NCBI RefSeq assembly: GCF_030733685.1
Contig: NZ_JASHIM010000027.1
Location: forward strand, 1-38,589
Length of the DNA stretch: 38,589 nt
Direction of reading: 5' to 3'
Source: Roseovarius sp. MMSF_3281
GTDB taxonomy: Bacteria; Pseudomonadota; Alphaproteobacteria; Rhodobacterales; Rhodobacteraceae
Shown here piece after piece: positions 8,396 to 15,407 of the stretch. The notes under the pieces were generated by a model, which saw nothing but the letters and a program-made list of their open reading frames with translations, did not search any database and was not told where the DNA came from. How positions within the stretch are numbered: position 1 is the stretch's first letter; each line of letters begins with the position of its first letter. A program made the translations under genes and the position numbers.

Positions 8396-8890
8396 TTAGT
8401 GTGTGCCCATCCATTTTTCCAGCAGGCGCAGCACGTAAAGCACGATCAGGACGATGAAGGTTGCCATGGCGGCCAGCGGCATCTGTCCCGCGCCACAGGC
8501 CAGCCCGATGGCCCCGGCCAGCCACATCGACGCGCCGGTGGTGATATTGTGCACCTCGCCGCCCGAGGTAAAGATGATCCCCGCCGCAAGGAAAGCAACG
8601 CCCGCCGTGACCGCCTCGATCAGGCGCAGGGGGTCGACACGCATCGCATCCTCGGCGCCGAAGGGCAGGGCGGCCAGTTGCTGACTGACCAGGATGAATA
8701 GGCAGGCGGCCATGGAGACAAGCATATGGGTCCGAAGGCCGGCGGGCTTTCGGCGGTGTTCGCGTTCGACCCCGATACAGGCCCCCAGGACCAGGGCCGC
8801 GACAAGCCGTGTGGCTGCAATCAACGGCGACACGGCGGCGAAGGTGCCCGAAATCTCGTTTGCGATGATGTCCAAGGTGTATTCGTACAT
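8396..8890 (-). CDS. MgtC/SapB-family membrane protein
   Basis: The 164-residue inner-membrane protein has the MgtC signature: RLVAALVLGACIGVEREHRR, then the conserved AGLRTHMLVSMAACLF, then GVAFLAAGIIF and TTGASMWLAGAIGLACGAG. About four or five membrane segments are present. It lacks the long C-terminal soluble domain of Salmonella MgtC, as many short homologues do. MgtC proteins are linked to growth at low Mg2+ and to inhibition of F-ATPase in pathogens; the role here is unknown. The ATG at 8890 has an AGGAG site upstream; the long open frame further upstream is antisense to the EamA gene and is not coding. Confidence 0.88.
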   Translation of the reverse strand: MYEYTLDIIANEISGTFAAVSPLIAATRLVAALVLGACIGVEREHRRKPAGLRTHMLVSMAACLFILVSQQLAALPFGAEDAMRVDPLRLIEAVTAGVAFLAAGIIFTSGGEVHNITTGASMWLAGAIGLACGAGQMPLAAMATFIVLIVLYVLRLLEKWMGTH

Positions 8891-8924
8891 GCGGGCTCCT
8901 GTCTGCTTCGGGCAGAAGCCTAAA

Positions 8925-8966
8925 GCGTTTCGCGAAAAACCTGAATCACAGATTTTCGCGAAACGC
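8925..8966. promoter_or_regulatory. 14-bp inverted repeat built from two TTTCGCGAAA palindromes
   Basis: GCGTTTCGCGAAAA (8925-8938) and its exact reverse complement (8953-8966) flank a 14-nt spacer containing GAATC, a CcrM-type GANTC methylation site. Each arm also contains the 10-bp palindrome TTTCGCGAAA; the palindrome centres are 26 bp apart. It lies between the divergent mgtC-like and EamA genes, so it may be a double operator or a structured 5' leader. Confidence 0.5.
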
Positions 8967-9019
8967 AGTGCTCTGCTCAATCGTTGCACGCCTTTCCGGC
9001 CATCGGCGAGGGCCCGGGC

Positions 9020-9922
9020 ATGAGCGATTGGTTGATCTCCCTCGAAGGCAGCGAGGCAGGCCCCCACCTCGCCCTCGGGCTTGCCCTGATGGCCGCGCTT
9101 TTGCATGCGCTGTTCGGCGCCATGCAAAAGGGGCGTTACGATCCTTGGCTGATGCGCGGGGCGATTGACGGGGCTTACGGGCTGATGGCCGCGCCCTTGG
9201 CGCTGTTCGTCGTGCCATGGCCGGGGGCGCATATGTGGCCCATCTTCGCGGGGGCCTTCGTGATCCATCTGGCCTATAAGGTCTTGCAGGCCATGGCCTA
9301 TACACGCGGGGCCTATACGGTGGTTTACCCGGTTGTCCGTGGCACCGGGCCGCTGTTCACCGTGATCGGCGCCTACCTTTTGTTCAACGAGACCTTCACG
9401 CCGGTGCAATGGCTGGGCGTGGGGGTGCTTTTGGCCGGGATTTACGGGCTGGCGGCCTATAACCTGCGCCATTACCCCGTCGACCGCGAAACCCTGCCAG
9501 CCGCACTTGGGCTTGCGGTGGTGACCGGGCTGTTCGTGGCGCTTTACACCACCTATGACGCCTATGGCATTCGAGCGGCGGCGGACCCATTTACCTTTCT
9601 GGCATGGTTTTTCTTTGTCGACGGTTTGGTGATGCCGATCGTGGCCTATATCAAGTGGCGGAACATGCCCGCCCCACCGCGCCTTGCGCCGCTTTTGCTG
9701 CGCGGCTGGATCGGGGGCGTGATGGCCTTCGGCTCCTTCGGGGCGGTGATGCTGGCGACGCGTTTGGACAAGGTGGGCGAGGCGGCGGTGCTGCGCGAAA
9801 CCTCGACCGTCTTTGCCGCGCTGATTGGCTGGCTGGCGTTGAAGGAAACGGTGGGGCCGCGCCGGATTGCCCTGATGGCATTGATTGCCGCAGGCGCTGT
9901 GATAGTTGAAATGGGCGGATGA
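9020..9922 (+). CDS. EamA-domain (DMT superfamily) transporter
   Basis: The 300-residue protein has about ten hydrophobic segments arranged as two EamA repeats, the usual drug/metabolite transporter layout. The first repeat includes GRYDPWLMRGAIDGAYGL and ends with YLLFNETFTPVQWLGVGVLLAGI. The second repeat ends with FAALIGWLALKETVGPRRIALM, the matching LNE/LKE-type glutamate segment. The ATG at 9020 gives a typical N-terminus; a TTG at 8984 is also in frame. It overlaps the following yciB region (ATGA at 9919-9922), suggesting one operon with yciB and the binding-protein gene. The substrate cannot be inferred. Confidence 0.85.
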   Translation: MSDWLISLEGSEAGPHLALGLALMAALLHALFGAMQKGRYDPWLMRGAIDGAYGLMAAPLALFVVPWPGAHMWPIFAGAFVIHLAYKVLQAMAYTRGAYTVVYPVVRGTGPLFTVIGAYLLFNETFTPVQWLGVGVLLAGIYGLAAYNLRHYPVDRETLPAALGLAVVTGLFVALYTTYDAYGIRAAADPFTFLAWFFFVDGLVMPIVAYIKWRNMPAPPRLAPLLLRGWIGGVMAFGSFGAVMLATRLDKVGEAAVLRETSTVFAALIGWLALKETVGPRRIALMALIAAGAVIVEMGG

Positions 9923-9936
9923 CAGGCGAGGACCAG

Positions 9937-10551
9937 ATGAGCGAACAGAAAACACACCCGATGATCAAACCGGCGCTGGAGTTCGGCCCGATCCTTGCGT
10001 TTTTCGTGGCCTACCTATGGCTCAAGGACGATATATTTACCATCGGCGGGCGCGAGTATGACGGGTTCATCGTGGTCACCGCCGGGTTTATCCCGGTATT
10101 CCTGCTGGCCATGGGGGCGCTTTGGTGGCTGACCGGGCATCTGTCGAAAATGCAGGTCGTGACCGCGGTGTTGATCGTGGTCTTCGGCGGCATGAGCGTT
10201 TGGTTCAACGACCCGCGGTTTTTCAAGATGAAGCCGACGATCATCTACCTTCTGTTCGGCGGGGTCCTGGGATTTGGCCTGATGCGCGGCACCTCTTACA
10301 TGCAATCGCTGATGGACGGGGTGATGCCGCTGAGCGATGAAGGCTGGATGATCCTGACCAAGCGGATTTGCTTTTTCTTTCTGGGGCTTGCGCTGCTGAA
10401 CGAGATCGTCTGGCGGACCATGAGCGAAGAAACATGGGTTTATTTCAAGACCTTCGGCCTGACCGCTGCGATCTTCTTGTTCTTCATGACGCAAGGGGCC
10501 TTGTTTCGTGACCATGGCACCGATCAGGGCGAGGGTGAGGGCGAGGAATGA
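9937..10551 (+). CDS. yciB: Inner-membrane-spanning protein YciB (septation protein A)
   Basis: The 204-residue polytopic protein belongs to the YciB/IspZ family, implicated in envelope integrity and septation. Family features are the N-terminal PALEFGPILAFFVAYLWLKD, FIPVFLLAMGALWWLTGHLSKMQ, FGGMSVWFNDPRFFKMKPTI and LLNEIVWRTMSEETWVYFKTF. The ATG at 9937 follows GGCGAGG with 5-bp spacing; an in-frame ATG at 9919, overlapping the upstream stop, would add six residues and is possible. The stop overlaps the next start (ATGA), so the three genes are likely translated together. YciB near ftsY is a common arrangement in Rhodobacteraceae as far as I recall. Confidence 0.93.
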   Translation: MSEQKTHPMIKPALEFGPILAFFVAYLWLKDDIFTIGGREYDGFIVVTAGFIPVFLLAMGALWWLTGHLSKMQVVTAVLIVVFGGMSVWFNDPRFFKMKPTIIYLLFGGVLGFGLMRGTSYMQSLMDGVMPLSDEGWMILTKRICFFFLGLALLNEIVWRTMSEETWVYFKTFGLTAAIFLFFMTQGALFRDHGTDQGEGEGEE

Positions 10552-11318
10552 TCGCCAACCTGATGATGTATGCCCGTCCCGAAACCGAAGCCGCGACCGC
10601 GCGGCTTTGGGCGCTGATCCGCGAGGGGCTGACGGCGCGGGGCATCGAGGCCCCCGAGACCCTGGCGCAGGAGGCCGGCGAGTTCGAGGTCTGGACCGAC
10701 CCCGACCTTGTGCTCAGCCAGACCTGCGGGATGCCCTACCGGCTTTGGCTGCATGACCGGGTGGCGCTTGTGGGGACACCCGATTACGGGTTGGAGGGGT
10801 GCAGGCCGGGGCATTATCGCAGTGCCGTGGTGGTCCGCGTCGATGACCCGCGCGCGGCGCTGGGCGATTTTCGCGAGGCGGTCTTCGCGTTCAACCAGAC
10901 ATTCTCGCATTCAGGCTATGCCGCGCCTTATGCGCTGTGTTCCCGGCATGGGGTCTGGTTTGAAAACCGGGTGCAGACCCATGGGCACCGTATTTCGGCG
11001 CAGGCCGTGGCCGAAGGGCGGGCGGATATCGCCGCGTTGGACGGGGTGACATGGCGTTTGATGCAACGGCACGAGGCGCTGCCCGAGCGCTTGCGCGTGC
11101 TGTGCTGGACCGGGGAAAGCCCGGGCCTGCCGCTGATTACGGCGCGGGGGGAGCAGGTGCCGGATCTGCGCGCGGCAGTCGCTCAGGCGATTGAGCAGAT
11201 GAATGAAACAGATCGCGACCTGTTGGGCCTGCGCGGTTTGGTCGATCTGCCGAAGGAGGCTTATCTTTCGGTGCCCAACCCGCCCGAAAGCGCCGGCGCA
11301 CGGCCAAGGCCGTTTTGA
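10548..11318 (+). CDS. PhnD/SsuA-like substrate-binding-fold protein without signal peptide
   Basis: The 256-residue protein resembles the phosphate/phosphonate-type periplasmic binding fold: MMYARPETEAATARLWALI, WTDPDLVLSQTCGMPYRL, GHYRSAVVVRVDDPRA, FNQTFSHSGYAAPYAL, and the late AEGRADIAALDGVTWRLMQRH, matching the G-x-aDigalD region of PhnD. No signal peptide or lipobox is present, so it should be cytosolic unless exported another way. It overlaps yciB by 4 bp and has no ABC permease or ATPase next to it. It may bind a small molecule in the cytosol; the ligand is unknown. Confidence 0.78.
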   Translation: MIANLMMYARPETEAATARLWALIREGLTARGIEAPETLAQEAGEFEVWTDPDLVLSQTCGMPYRLWLHDRVALVGTPDYGLEGCRPGHYRSAVVVRVDDPRAALGDFREAVFAFNQTFSHSGYAAPYALCSRHGVWFENRVQTHGHRISAQAVAEGRADIAALDGVTWRLMQRHEALPERLRVLCWTGESPGLPLITARGEQVPDLRAAVAQAIEQMNETDRDLLGLRGLVDLPKEAYLSVPNPPESAGARPRPF

Positions 11319-11321
11319 CCG

Positions 11322-11448
11322 AAACCGTTTGAAGGCGTGGCTTCGCCACACCGGTTTAAGCGCGCTGACGCGCGCCGAAAAGGGGCGCTGCCCCTTGGTT
11401 GAAAATGGAATTTTCAACCTACCCCGGAGTATTTGCAGAAAGATGAAG
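11322..11448. repeat. Composite hairpin repeat element at convergent gene ends
   Basis: Several inverted repeats are stacked: AAACCG/CGGTTT around GTGGC-TTC-GCCAC (11322-11357), AAGGGGC-GCT-GCCCCTT near 11380-11396, and GGTTGAAAA/TTTTCAACC (11397-11419). These are followed by CCCCGGAGTATTTGCAGAAA and GATGAAG (11422-11448). Relatives occur at 21281-21308 and 38471-38520. It lies between convergent stops and probably shapes or ends both transcripts. Confidence 0.6.
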
Positions 11449-11453
11449 CGGGA

Positions 11454-12398
11454 TCAGAGCGGCGTTTGGGGGCGGGCGATGGCCCCCTCCGGCACGGTCC
11501 ACCCCGACGGCCAGATCCGTGACCAGCGCGGATCGCGCCCCTTGGGCAGGGCGGCGCGCAATTGCACCAAGGGCCAGGCCCCGGGGCTGCGCAGAAGTGC
11601 GCGGTAAAGTGGAAAGACCCCTTGCCGCGTATAGCAGGACCAATGGCAGATGCGCCCGCCGGGTGGTGCTATGGCAAACCCCGCCCCGTGCAGAACGCCA
11701 AGGGTATCGCGGTGATCCAGTTGCACGGTCAGGGTATTGGCGGCCTCGGGCATGCCATGGGCCAAGGTCCAGTCGCCGCGCACCGGCGGGGCCACCAGAC
11801 GTTCCAGCAAGAAATCGAAAAGGTCGTTTTCGCGGCTGGTGACATTGATGATCTCGGCGCTTTGGCCCGCTGGACTGTGTAGGGCGGCGCGCGCCGTCTG
11901 GCCGTAATCCGCACCTGACAAAAGGATCACCCGCCCAAGGTTTGGCCCCGTGACATGCGGCAGCGCCGTCAGGGCGACACGGGCCCCGAGGGAATGCGCC
12001 AGAAGATGCACAGCCCGCCCCGGGGCCAGCCGCCCTATGGTTTCGATCAGGCGGGCCAAGGCCTTTCCGGCCTCGGCCGCGCGCCCATAGGCCCCCCAGA
12101 TCGTGCCGCGTGCAGGCCATGCAAACCCGATGGCAAGCCCTTCTTCGGCGGCCTGCCCGGTAAAGCCAAGGCCACGTGGCCAGCTGACGGCCTTGAAACA
12201 ATCGCGCCTTGGGTTGAGCGACAGGATATGCCGGTGTGGGCAGGTCGCATGGTGCCCCGGCTCGAATTTATACCCGTGGATCATGATCACGATCGGGCCG
12301 GGAGTGTTCAGCCCCTGTCGCAGCGCCGGGGCCAAGGCCTTGGAGCTGTTGTGAAGTCTCGGCCCGTCCGGCCCGGCGTCGATCTGCAAAACTGCCAT
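11454..12398 (-). CDS. Alpha/beta hydrolase of unknown specificity
   Basis: The 314-residue protein has an oxyanion-hole region IVIMIHGYKF (residues 36-44) and a nucleophile elbow AHSLGAR with Ser136, preceded by a hydrophobic strand (AVHLLAHSL). The ending is strongly basic and Trp-rich (RDPRWSRIWPSGWTVPEG). No signal peptide is visible. The organisation, with a helical segment GRAAEAGKALARLIETIG before the elbow, resembles DUF900-like hydrolases. I chose the ATG at 12398, after GGGTGGGACC, over the ATG 12 bp upstream. It stands alone, divergent from metZ and convergent with the binding-protein operon. Confidence 0.75.
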   Translation of the reverse strand: MAVLQIDAGPDGPRLHNSSKALAPALRQGLNTPGPIVIMIHGYKFEPGHHATCPHRHILSLNPRRDCFKAVSWPRGLGFTGQAAEEGLAIGFAWPARGTIWGAYGRAAEAGKALARLIETIGRLAPGRAVHLLAHSLGARVALTALPHVTGPNLGRVILLSGADYGQTARAALHSPAGQSAEIINVTSRENDLFDFLLERLVAPPVRGDWTLAHGMPEAANTLTVQLDHRDTLGVLHGAGFAIAPPGGRICHWSCYTRQGVFPLYRALLRSPGAWPLVQLRAALPKGRDPRWSRIWPSGWTVPEGAIARPQTPL

Positions 12399-12491
12399 GG
12401 TCCCACCCATCAGCCGCTAGATGTTGTGGTAAGCGGATACTCAGCCCCTACGACACTTCCTTGAAGGCTTTGTTAAAGCTGCGTGACGGTG

Positions 12492-12520
12492 TTGACGGGC
12501 CACAGTGCAACGGGTAATCC
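12492..12520 (+). promoter_or_regulatory. Likely sigma-70 promoter for the SAM-II/metZ transcript
   Basis: TTGACG (12492-12497) and TAATCC (12515-12520) are separated by 17 bp. Predicted initiation, about 6-7 bases later, falls at or next to the first paired base of the aptamer at 12527, as expected for a riboswitch leader. Confidence 0.55.
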
Positions 12521-12525
12521 AAGCC

Positions 12526-12580
12526 GCGTGGCGATTTGTGACCGGATTGCGGGCCACGTTAAACATTACCGCTAAAGAGG
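12526..12580 (+). ncRNA. SAM-II riboswitch (metA/metZ type)
   Basis: Stem P1 is CGTGGC (12527-12532) paired with GCCACG (12553-12558). The loop contains GATTTGTGACCGGATTGC, close to the SAM-II consensus GATTTnnACCGnATTGC. The 3' part reads TTAAACATTACCGCTAAAGAGG, matching the conserved downstream pseudoknot strand with GCTAAA. It lies directly before metZ, the usual target in alphaproteobacteria. SAM binding should lower expression of methionine-synthesis genes. Confidence 0.93.
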
Positions 12581-12593
12581 CGAAGCATGAGGC

Positions 12594-12627
12594 ACCCCCT
12601 TTCGCTTGGCCGCGACGGGGGTTTTTT
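12594..12627 (+). terminator. Intrinsic terminator downstream of the SAM-II aptamer
   Basis: ACCCCC (12594-12599) pairs with GGGGGT (12617-12622), with an inner TCGC/GCGA pairing (12602-12605 with 12612-12615) and a TTGGCC loop. A run of six Ts (12622-12627) follows at once. It lies between the aptamer and the metZ ATG, so SAM-dependent transcription attenuation is plausible. Confidence 0.75.
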
Positions 12628-12658
12628 CATGGGCGGGCGTGGCCCGTTGGAGGACGAT

Positions 12659-13840
12659 ATGAGCGACGATTGGAACAAGCGCACCCATGCGGTGCATGGC
12701 GGCACGAAACGCAGCCAATGGGGCGAGGTGAGCGAGGCGATCTTCCTGACCCAAGGGTTCGTTTACGACACGGCCGAGGCGGCGGCGGCGCGGTTTGAAA
12801 GCGCCGGGCCGGATGAATTCATCTATGCCCGTTACGGCAACCCGACCGTGGCGATGTTCGAAGAGCGTATCGCGGGGCTGGAAGGGGCCGAGGATGCCTT
12901 TGCCACGGCCTCGGGCATGGCGGCGGTGTCCGGCGCGCTGACCTCGATGTTGAAGGCGGGCGATCATGTGGTGGCCGCAAGGGCGCTGTTCGGATCCTGC
13001 CTTTACGTGTTGGAAGAGGTGCTTACCCGCTATGGGGTCGAGGTTACCTTTGTCGATGGCACCGATCTGGAGGCTTGGCGCACGGCCATTCGCGACGACA
13101 CGGCCCTGGTGTTTTTCGAAACCATCGCCAACCCCACGTTGGACGTTGTGAACCTGCCCGAGGTGGCCAAGCTGGCCCATGGCAAGGGGGCCAAGGTGGT
13201 GGTGGACAATGTCTTTGCCACGCCGGTCTTTTCGCGGGCCATTGCGCAGGGGGCGGATGTGGTCGTCTATTCGGCCACCAAGCATATCGACGGGCAGGGG
13301 CGCGCGCTTGGGGGCGTGATCCTTGGCAGCCGCGAATTTATCCGCGGCACGGTGGAACCCTACATGAAGCACACCGGCGGGTCGATGTCGCCCTTTACCG
13401 CTTGGGTGATGCTCAAGGGTTTGGAAACAATGGACCTTCGGGTGCGGGCGCAGGCGGCGACGGCCATGGCCTTGGCCGAGGCTTTGCAGGGGCACGAGAA
13501 ACTGGCCCGGGTGCTTTACCCGGGGCATGAAAGCCACGCGCAACATGCCCTGGCGCAAGAGATGATGGGCGCGGGCGGCACGGTTGTGGCGCTGGATCTT
13601 GCCGCCGGGCAGGAGGCGGCGTTCCGCTTTCTCAACGCGTTGAATATCGTGGTGATTTCCAACAACCTGGGCGATGCGAAATCCATCGCGACCCATCCGG
13701 CGACCACCACGCACCAGCGCTTGCCCGAGGATCAGAAAAACGCGCTTGGCATCACGCCAGGGTTGATCCGGTTGAGCCTTGGAATCGAAGATACCGGGGA
13801 TCTGATCGCCGATGTTCTGGCGGCGCTGGAGGCGGCTTGA
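12659..13840 (+). CDS. metZ: O-succinylhomoserine sulfhydrylase
   Basis: The 393-residue PLP-dependent enzyme of the Cys/Met metabolism family makes homocysteine directly from O-succinylhomoserine and sulfide. The family pattern is clear: FVYDTAEAAAARF, EFIYARYGNPT, ATASGMAAVSG, and the PLP lysine in VVYSATKHIDGQGR (Lys208). The C-terminus has SNNLGDAKSIATHPATTTH and GLIRLSLGIED. The length is normal. The ATG at 12659 follows TTGGAGGACGAT, a strong ribosome site. An in-frame ATG at 12587, just after the aptamer's AGAGG, would add 24 residues not expected in the family, but it is notable. Regulation is by the SAM-II element and terminator upstream. Confidence 0.95.
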   Translation: MSDDWNKRTHAVHGGTKRSQWGEVSEAIFLTQGFVYDTAEAAAARFESAGPDEFIYARYGNPTVAMFEERIAGLEGAEDAFATASGMAAVSGALTSMLKAGDHVVAARALFGSCLYVLEEVLTRYGVEVTFVDGTDLEAWRTAIRDDTALVFFETIANPTLDVVNLPEVAKLAHGKGAKVVVDNVFATPVFSRAIAQGADVVVYSATKHIDGQGRALGGVILGSREFIRGTVEPYMKHTGGSMSPFTAWVMLKGLETMDLRVRAQAATAMALAEALQGHEKLARVLYPGHESHAQHALAQEMMGAGGTVVALDLAAGQEAAFRFLNALNIVVISNNLGDAKSIATHPATTTHQRLPEDQKNALGITPGLIRLSLGIEDTGDLIADVLAALEAA

Positions 13841-14333
13841 GCGGGCGCCCCGACACGGCTTCAAGTCCTTGGTTGTAAATGAAAATCGCTGTTTGTAGCG
13901 CGCAGGTAGGACGTCGGTATCGCGTCGGTATATTTACCGGCGCCCGGCGGGCTAACAGGGTGCTCGGTGCAAACCGTTACGAAATGCACAAAGATTTTGC
14001 ACGGTTTGGCGGGAATGGCAGGGATCAGCCCGGCGTGGTCACGCCAAGTGTTGAAGGGGCAGGCAAAAACGGACTCTCGCACTCTGCTTGTGGAGTGGCG
14101 GAGGTGCGGGACGAAGCGGTCGTTGCCTCGCGCGGAATCAAGGCGCGGTACGCGCCGCCGCGCATCGCCGGGCCGCTTTCCCGGCACGGCGATTGGGGTG
14201 ATCTGTGTGCATAGTTCCCAAGTTGCGCGCCAGTGTTTAGGATAAAGTGCTGTAGCCCCAAGGTCGGATCGCCGCACCGCGGCCCGCCGATGCGCGGCTC
14301 ATGATTTCAATGTCCAGAAAGGTTTCAAAGCGA
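13841..14333. other. 493-bp convergent intergenic region without a convincing gene
   Basis: Overlapping short frames are open on both strands (for example 13861-14277 minus and 13879-14214 plus), but they overlap each other, are rich in Arg/Ser/Pro/Cys, show no domain and have no good ribosome site. Short inverted repeats are present, such as GTGGTCAC at about 14035 and the GCCGGGCCG/CCCGGC area near 14170. It could be a decayed repeat or mobile remnant, or hold a non-coding RNA. I cannot name one. Confidence 0.4.
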
Positions 14334-14374
14334 ACATTGCCCCTTCTGCGTGGCGTGGTGTCTTGGGGCAATGT
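14334..14374 (-). terminator. 10-bp inverted repeat after choV
   Basis: ACATTGCCCC (14334-14343) and GGGGCAATGT (14365-14374) form a perfect stem with a 21-nt loop, starting 5 bp past the choV stop. No T-tract follows on the minus strand. It is the probable 3' end of the choline uptake transcript. Confidence 0.55.
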
Positions 14375-14378
14375 GCCC

Positions 14379-15407
14379 TTACCCACCCCTTGGATCGAGC
14401 AGCTTCGAGAAGATCCGCGCGCGGGTGATCTGGCCCAGCACCTGTTCGCCCTCGATCACGCCGACCGGCGCCTCGGTGCCTTGGGCGGCTTCCATGACCT
14501 CGCGGATGGTCGCATCCGGGCGGACGTTTGCCTTGGGGGTGCCCTGCGCCGGTTCCATCACGTCGCGGGCGCAAAGCACGCCCAGCGGGTTCATGTGGGC
14601 CACGAAATCGGCGACGTAATCGGTGGCGGGGTTGGTGAAAATCTCCTGCGGGGTGCCGCATTGCACGATCCGCCCGCCCTCCATGATGGCGATGCGATTA
14701 CCGATCTTGAAGGCCTCGTCCAGGTCGTGACTGACGAAGATGATCGTGCGGTTGAGCTTGGATTGCAGCTCCAGCAACTCGTCCTGCAAATGCGTGCGAA
14801 TGAGCGGGTCCAGCGCGCTGAAAGGTTCGTCCATCAAGAGGATCGGCGCATCGGTGGCGAAGGCGCGGGCAAGGCCCACCCGTTGTTGCATGCCGCCCGA
14901 CAGTTCGCCCACCTTGCGGTCGGCCCAGTCGGACAGGCCCACCAGGTCAAGCTGTGTCTGCGTGCGGGCGGCGCGTTCGGCTTTGGGCAGGCCCGCCAGT
15001 TCCAGCCCCAGCCAGACGTTTTCGCGCACCGTGCGCCATGGCAGCAGGCCGAATTGCTGGAAGACCATGGCGATCTGGGTCTGCCGCATCTTTCGCAGGG
15101 TGGCGGCATCGGCGTGGGTGATGTCCACCATGCCGCTGCCATCGCTTACCTGCACATTGCCGCGCACCACGGGGTTTAACCCGTTGACCGCCCGTAAAAG
15201 CGTGGATTTGCCCGAGCCCGACAGGCCCATCAGCACGACGATCTCGCCTTGCCCCACGTCAAGCGAACAATCGTGCACGCCAAGAACTTGGTCCGTTTTG
15301 GTTTGAATATCGGGGCGTTCCATTCCCTGATCCATCAGGGGCAGGGCGGTGTCCGGGGCGTCGCCAAAGACGATGGAAACCTTGTTGAAACTGACGGCTG
15401 TGTTCAT
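14379..15407 (-). CDS. choV: Choline/glycine betaine ABC transporter ATPase
   Basis: The 342-residue cytoplasmic ATPase belongs to the ProV/OpuAA/ChoV family. The Walker A motif is MGLSGSGKST, the Q-loop lies in MVFQQFGLLPWRTV, the signature is LSGGMQQRVGLARA, the Walker B is LLMDEPFSALDP, and the switch His is in FVSHDLDEA. A C-terminal CBS-like part (VMEAAQGTEAPVGVIEGEQVLGQI) fits sensors of this family. It overlaps choW by 4 bp. Choline is favoured over betaine or proline as substrate because the bet genes lie next to it; the symbol rests on that context. Confidence 0.9.
   Translation of the reverse strand: MNTAVSFNKVSIVFGDAPDTALPLMDQGMERPDIQTKTDQVLGVHDCSLDVGQGEIVVLMGLSGSGKSTLLRAVNGLNPVVRGNVQVSDGSGMVDITHADAATLRKMRQTQIAMVFQQFGLLPWRTVRENVWLGLELAGLPKAERAARTQTQLDLVGLSDWADRKVGELSGGMQQRVGLARAFATDAPILLMDEPFSALDPLIRTHLQDELLELQSKLNRTIIFVSHDLDEAFKIGNRIAIMEGGRIVQCGTPQEIFTNPATDYVADFVAHMNPLGVLCARDVMEPAQGTPKANVRPDATIREVMEAAQGTEAPVGVIEGEQVLGQITRARIFSKLLDPRGG

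Noticed and set aside
12587..12658. 24-residue N-terminal extension of MetZ
   Set aside because: Not called as the start because the extension coincides with the terminator hairpin and lacks family similarity, while the ATG at 12659 has GGAGG. Kept as a hypothesis in the findings.
13861..14277. 138-residue minus-strand frame between metZ and choV
   Set aside because: No ribosome site, odd composition, and plus-strand frames are equally open; not called as a gene.
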